Below, one piece after another: positions 5,927-9,260 of a stretch of DNA of 9,260 bases. The stretch comes from Euryarchaeota archaeon UBA102 (GTDB taxonomy: Archaea; Thermoplasmatota; Poseidoniia; MGIII; CG-Epi1). Position 1 is the stretch's first letter. Each line of letters begins with the position of its first letter. Location of the stretch: the NCBI GenBank assembly GCA_002509225.1, contig DAHL01000002.1, forward strand, positions 27,982 through 37,241. The letters run 5' to 3'. The notes below the pieces were generated by a model, which was given only the letters and a program-made list of their open reading frames with translations, ran no database searches and was not told where the DNA came from. The position numbers and the translations under genes were made by a program.

Positions 5927-7096
5927 ATGTCATCTTACAAAGGAATCGATTTTTACAATATAGAGAGTCATCTTACTGAAGAAGAAATCATGGTAAGGGA
6001 TTTGGTAAGGGATTGGGTAAGTGATAGAGTTCTTCCTATAATCGATGAACATTACATGGCCGGAACATTTCCTATGGAGTTCATATCCGAAATAGGAGAA
6101 ATGGGTCTGTTCGGTTGTAATCACGATACTGAATATGGCTGTGCCGGTATGAGTAACATTGCTTATGGTCTCGTCTGCCAAGAATTAGAAAGAGGGGATT
6201 CAGCTATCCGTAGTTTCGTTTCAGTTCAGGGTTCACTCTGTATGTATCCTATTTTGGCTTATGGAGATGAAGATCAAAAAAATAAATATATACCTAAAAT
6301 GGCAAAAGGCGAACTCATCGGCTGTTTTGGTTTAACAGAACCAGATTCTGGTTCAGATCCAGGAGGTATGAAAACTACAGCTGTAGAATCTAATGATCAT
6401 TTCATTCTAAATGGAGCAAAAATGTGGATTACTAATGGAACTATTGCCGATTTAGCAATAGTTTGGGCAAAATTGGATGGAAAAATTAGAGGCTTCATAG
6501 TTGAAAAAGATGATGTAGGTTTTTCCGCTCCAGAAATGAAAGGAAAACACAGTCTAAGAGCTTCAATAACTTCTGAATTAGTTTTTCAAGATTGTAAAAT
6601 ACCCAAGAATCGTATTCTTCCTAATGTTACAGGTCTAAAAGGACCACTCGGCTGTTTAACACAAGCAAGATACGGTATTGCTTGGGGTTCTTTAGGTGCT
6701 GCAATGGGGTGCTTCATTTCTTCTAAAGATTACTCTTTAAGCCGTATACAATTCGATAAACCAATAGCTTCCTTTCAATTAGTTCAGAATAAGCTAGCGT
6801 GGATGTTGAATGAGATAACTAAAGGGCAACTGTTAGCATTACAACTTGGCCGTATGAAAGATAATCACACTATGATTCCCGAACAGGTTTCTCTTGCTAA
6901 AATGAATAATGTAGAAATTGCCTTAGATATAGCCAGAGTCGCTAGAGATCTTCATGGAGCAAATGGAATTTTGAACGAATATCCTATCATGCGTCACATG
7001 GCTAATTTAGAATCCGTAAAAACATACGAAGGAACTCACGACATTCATAATCTAATTTTAGGCCGTTGGATTACTGGCATTTCTGCCTTTGAATAA
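5927..7096 (+). CDS. gcdH: Glutaryl-CoA dehydrogenase (acyl-CoA dehydrogenase family)
   Basis: An FAD enzyme that oxidises and decarboxylates glutaryl-CoA to crotonyl-CoA in lysine, tryptophan and glutarate breakdown, passing electrons to ETF. The 389 residues align with mitochondrial GCDH throughout: LTEEEIMVRD (16-25), GCAGMSNIAYGL (71-82), GCFGLTEPDSGSDP (132-145, FAD/substrate loop), MWITNG (166-171), KHSLRAS (207-213), ARYGIAWG (247-254), DIARVARDLHGANGI (334-348) and TYEGTHDIH (366-374). The catalytic base is E368. E88, R95 and Y367 match human E87, R94 and Y369, which hold the glutaryl carboxylate in the decarboxylating enzymes. The start is ATG 5927; an upstream in-frame ATG at 5906 adds seven residues but sits too close to the TATA box. 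The stop lies 2 nt from that of the convergent lamin-tail gene. Confidence 0.94.
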   Translation: MSSYKGIDFYNIESHLTEEEIMVRDLVRDWVSDRVLPIIDEHYMAGTFPMEFISEIGEMGLFGCNHDTEYGCAGMSNIAYGLVCQELERGDSAIRSFVSVQGSLCMYPILAYGDEDQKNKYIPKMAKGELIGCFGLTEPDSGSDPGGMKTTAVESNDHFILNGAKMWITNGTIADLAIVWAKLDGKIRGFIVEKDDVGFSAPEMKGKHSLRASITSELVFQDCKIPKNRILPNVTGLKGPLGCLTQARYGIAWGSLGAAMGCFISSKDYSLSRIQFDKPIASFQLVQNKLAWMLNEITKGQLLALQLGRMKDNHTMIPEQVSLAKMNNVEIALDIARVARDLHGANGILNEYPIMRHMANLESVKTYEGTHDIHNLILGRWITGISAFE

Positions 7097-7098
7097 TA

Positions 7099-8106
7099 TT
7101 AGGTTTCGTAAGTTCCAGGGCTTATTTCACCCTCTATGAATTCTTCACACTCAATACAACTAATATTCAAACTATTCCCATTTCTAAAAGCACCATCGGT
7201 TTCATAATTATACGCAATCTTTCTTTCATTTGCACCGTATTTTACTATAATCTCATCTTCTATATCTAAACCATTTCCTATTGCCGAATCTTCGACTTCA
7301 AAAATATATGCATTTTCATTAACGGAAACTAATATATTTTCTCTAAAAAATGTCTCATTAACTACTATTATTCCTACAGCACCAGCTGGAATTGTGATAA
7401 TGTCATCTGCATTTCTTTTCAAATAATCACTTTCATTACGATCACTTATTTTAAATTCATTTAAATCTAAAGCATAGTTTGTTGGATTGTATATTTCAAT
7501 CCATTCATAATTGTCATAATCATTCTCTGGTGCATACATTATTTCTGTAACAATAATTTCATCTTTGCCTATTGGGCCCTTAAAAACAGTCACCTCAATT
7601 CTTCCAGGAAATGTATTTTCCCCTTCTTCCAATATTACAAATTTATAGCTAGTTGCACTTGCATAAGCATCATTTGAATCACTACCCCATTGAATTATCT
7701 CCTCACCATCAACTAATGAAGTAATCGTTATTTCTAAATTCTCAGTAACGCCTAATTTTTCAGTTAGAAAATGCCGTGGCATTTTTGCTAGTGCAAGACA
7801 TTTTTCTACATCAACATTTCCATTTTCATTAAGTATTCCTATTTCAAAGTCATATCTAATTTGATTATCTCCAGTACCATATTCATATTCACTCCATTCT
7901 GTTTCATTGTTTACACTACCGGTTGAACCGATAAGTTGATTCAATGCCACTTTACTTTCAGAAATTCTATTGGAGTGTTTATCTAAGTCAATTCCCAATC
8001 TATAATCCATTGTTGTGGTAAAAGCTTGTAACATTAGAAGAAAAACGGTCAGTGCTAAAGTAAATTCAATTACATGAGTAACAGCATTTTCATCTCGTCT
8101 TTTCAC
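7099..8106 (-). CDS. Pilin-like membrane-anchored protein with C-terminal lamin-tail domain
   Basis: A 335-residue surface protein. The N-terminus KRRDENAVTHVIEF followed by a hydrophobic stretch (12-31) resembles archaeal prepilin signals of the RRDERAVSPVIG type, in which a prepilin peptidase cuts between the charged part and the hydrophobic helix; cleavage around N7/A8 is inferred. Residues 32-180 are polar and of unknown fold. Residues about 182-318 match the lamin-tail (LTD) beta-sandwich: EIIVTEIMYAP, YEWIEIYNPTNYALDLNEFKI, an ITIPAG turn and late strands. The bulk should lie outside the cell. The start is GTG 8106, not the longer frame to 8190, because AAGGAGG lies 10 nt before it and the GTG overlaps the permease stop as GTGA, a sign of translational coupling. 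I know no characterised protein with this architecture. Confidence 0.83.
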   Translation of the reverse strand: MKRRDENAVTHVIEFTLALTVFLLMLQAFTTTMDYRLGIDLDKHSNRISESKVALNQLIGSTGSVNNETEWSEYEYGTGDNQIRYDFEIGILNENGNVDVEKCLALAKMPRHFLTEKLGVTENLEITITSLVDGEEIIQWGSDSNDAYASATSYKFVILEEGENTFPGRIEVTVFKGPIGKDEIIVTEIMYAPENDYDNYEWIEIYNPTNYALDLNEFKISDRNESDYLKRNADDIITIPAGAVGIIVVNETFFRENILVSVNENAYIFEVEDSAIGNGLDIEDEIIVKYGANERKIAYNYETDGAFRNGNSLNISCIECEEFIEGEISPGTYET

Positions 8107-9260
8107 AGATATCTTTCCTCCTTGAATAGCCACACAGCTAACCTCCAATAAAACATAGGCCAAAATATTATTGCCCATATCACCATCCATCCACTAACTC
8201 CCTCTAGATCAACAGAAAGGGTACGTTCACCAGCCAAACCTACTCCAAATTGATATACAATACCAGGGTTAAACAATCCCATTTTGGCTACTACAGATTG
8301 GTATTCTTCATTATGTTCAAAATTTTCAGTAGTCACATCAATGCCCAGTACAAATGCTGCTGCAAGTATTATCAGTGACCAAACTAAAGTTAATAGAAGC
8401 CATACACCCAATCCATATACTACAGATTCTGCACCACTTCTAGATATTATAGAAAAACATAACTGTAAGAAGACAATAGTTAATATCATTAGTAATCCTA
8501 AAATCATATATCCACTTATTGCTAAAATTCTCGGTGTTTCTCCTCCTTTAATCATCAATATTAATCCAATAAACATAGCTATGAAAGCTGGAGCACCGAT
8601 TGCACCAGTAAGGCCAATCCCTTTTCCTAAAATAATACTCTCTTTACTTACTGGTCTAGATAAAAGTAAGGATATCGTATTACTCTGTTTTTCTTTATAG
8701 ATATTATCACTAGAAACTGCAATAGCTGCTAATGAAACAACAAAAAAAGTAAACCAGCTTAATCTTGTAATGGCATCTTCAGGTGTTTGAACACTACCTA
8801 GTATTGGACTACCTTCTTTTTGTAAATCGCCCAATAACCACCCCATACCTGTTATGAATAATGTGAAAAATATAATCAAAATCATAGTTCTATTGGTCTT
8901 TATTTCACTATTAAATTCAAATTTTGCTATATTCCAAGTGTCTTTCCAAACTTTATTTCTATGTGGGTATTTTTCAATTGTTAAATATATTCCAATTATA
9001 AAAACAAATAATTCTATCAAGTAAAACCATCTATCAATATGGGATGATAATTTCACATCAATACTTTCAGCCTCCCAACTCCCTTGATATACTGTTACAT
9101 TGTCTTCTGTAACTACTACAGATTCATTCAATTTCGCAGATACGTATACAATTTCACCCTGTTTAAACTCATTACACAAATCTCCATTCACTGTTATTGG
9201 CAACCCATCAATCACCAGTTTTGTTTTTCCATAAAGTGACTCAGTGTAAACAATTCCATC
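8103..9260 (-). CDS. ABC-2 type transporter permease with an extracytoplasmic N-terminal domain (5' partial)
   Basis: The frame is open to the window edge (385 residues seen) and ends in TGA at 8103; the true start lies outside. The GTG at 9215 is not taken as the start because the frame continues upstream into plausible coding sequence. Residues 1-74 are polar and beta-rich and look like a small OB-fold-like domain (KQGEIVYVSAKLNE, then VTVYQGSWEAE). Seven hydrophobic segments follow, at about 78-96, 125-143, 167-183, 214-237, 245-271, 281-306 and 356-375. The loop KEKQSNTISLLLSRPVSKESIILGK (189-213) is the hallmark of ABC-2/NosY-type permeases (E-x-x-T-I-x-L-L-L-S-x-P-V-S). An ATPase subunit should be encoded nearby, outside the window. 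The substrate is unknown. The gene is translationally coupled to the lamin-tail gene. Confidence 0.87.
   Translation of the reverse strand, partial: DGIVYTESLYGKTKLVIDGLPITVNGDLCNEFKQGEIVYVSAKLNESVVVTEDNVTVYQGSWEAESIDVKLSSHIDRWFYLIELFVFIIGIYLTIEKYPHRNKVWKDTWNIAKFEFNSEIKTNRTMILIIFFTLFITGMGWLLGDLQKEGSPILGSVQTPEDAITRLSWFTFFVVSLAAIAVSSDNIYKEKQSNTISLLLSRPVSKESIILGKGIGLTGAIGAPAFIAMFIGLILMIKGGETPRILAISGYMILGLLMILTIVFLQLCFSIISRSGAESVVYGLGVWLLLTLVWSLIILAAAFVLGIDVTTENFEHNEEYQSVVAKMGLFNPGIVYQFGVGLAGERTLSVDLEGVSGWMVIWAIIFWPMFYWRLAVWLFKEERYL
8117..8123 (-). promoter_or_regulatory. Strong Shine-Dalgarno of the lamin-tail gene
   Basis: On the minus strand AAGGAGG lies inside the last codons of the permease gene, 10 nt before the GTG at 8106. 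It is the best Shine-Dalgarno in the window and decides the start of the downstream gene. Confidence 0.75.

Noticed and set aside
8107..8190. A 28-residue upstream extension of the lamin-tail protein starting at 8190
   Set aside because: It lies wholly inside the permease coding sequence in another frame; the GTG at 8106 has a strong Shine-Dalgarno and GTGA overlap and puts the prepilin-like signal at the N-terminus.
8284..8700. Open frame of 138 codons on the plus strand opposite the permease
   Set aside because: No recognisable domain, no promoter or Shine-Dalgarno, and it lies opposite a well-supported membrane protein. Similar plus-strand frames opposite egsA (1513-1797) and pgk (3727-4089) were rejected for the same reason.

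Overview
The window reads as a gene-dense, AT-rich archaeal chromosome segment. Archaeal markers are a clamp-loader small subunit (rfcS), a glycerol-1-phosphate dehydrogenase (egsA, which makes the archaeal lipid backbone), an archaeal-type phosphoglycerate kinase, a long archaeal FKBP, TATA boxes 24-29 nt before many start codons, and a pilin-like N-terminus. Low G+C, aerobic-type glutaryl-CoA dehydrogenase and a small DUF6015-like protein suggest Thermoplasmatota, perhaps a marine planktonic group (Marine Group II/III). That placement is inference. No mobile element, CRISPR array or phage gene was seen.

Layout. 1-45 is the acidic C-terminal end of a + strand gene cut by the window edge. A 63-residue double zinc-ribbon protein (+) follows and converges on a CADD-family enzyme (-), a homologue of the chlamydial para-aminobenzoate (pABA) synthase. 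Its promoter holds an 18-bp perfect palindrome. egsA (-) lies behind it and is divergent from an FKBP/SlyD-like prolyl isomerase (+) with a repetitive lysine-rich tail. A small DUF6015-like gene (+) then converges on a tRNA-Thr(UGU) gene (-).

The central block is an apparent rfcS-pgk operon (-, 11-nt gap), divergent from a glutaryl-CoA dehydrogenase gene (+). One TATA box may serve both directions. The dehydrogenase stop codon lies 2 nt from the stop of a convergent - strand gene for a pilin-like protein with a lamin-tail domain. That gene overlaps by 4 nt (GTGA), behind a strong Shine-Dalgarno, the end of an ABC-2 type permease whose 5' end is outside the window.

Functions. Most genes are housekeeping: replication (RFC), glycolysis/gluconeogenesis (PGK), membrane lipid synthesis (G1P dehydrogenase), protein folding (FKBP), translation (tRNA), and lysine/tryptophan or glutarate breakdown (GCDH). 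The less ordinary parts are the CADD homologue, which points to a non-classical source of pABA for folate in an archaeon, and the permease/pilin-like/lamin-tail pair, which looks like a cell-surface system I cannot match to a characterised one. First genes of transcripts generally have a TATA box so close to the start codon that transcripts should be leaderless; the downstream pilin-like gene uses a strong Shine-Dalgarno.
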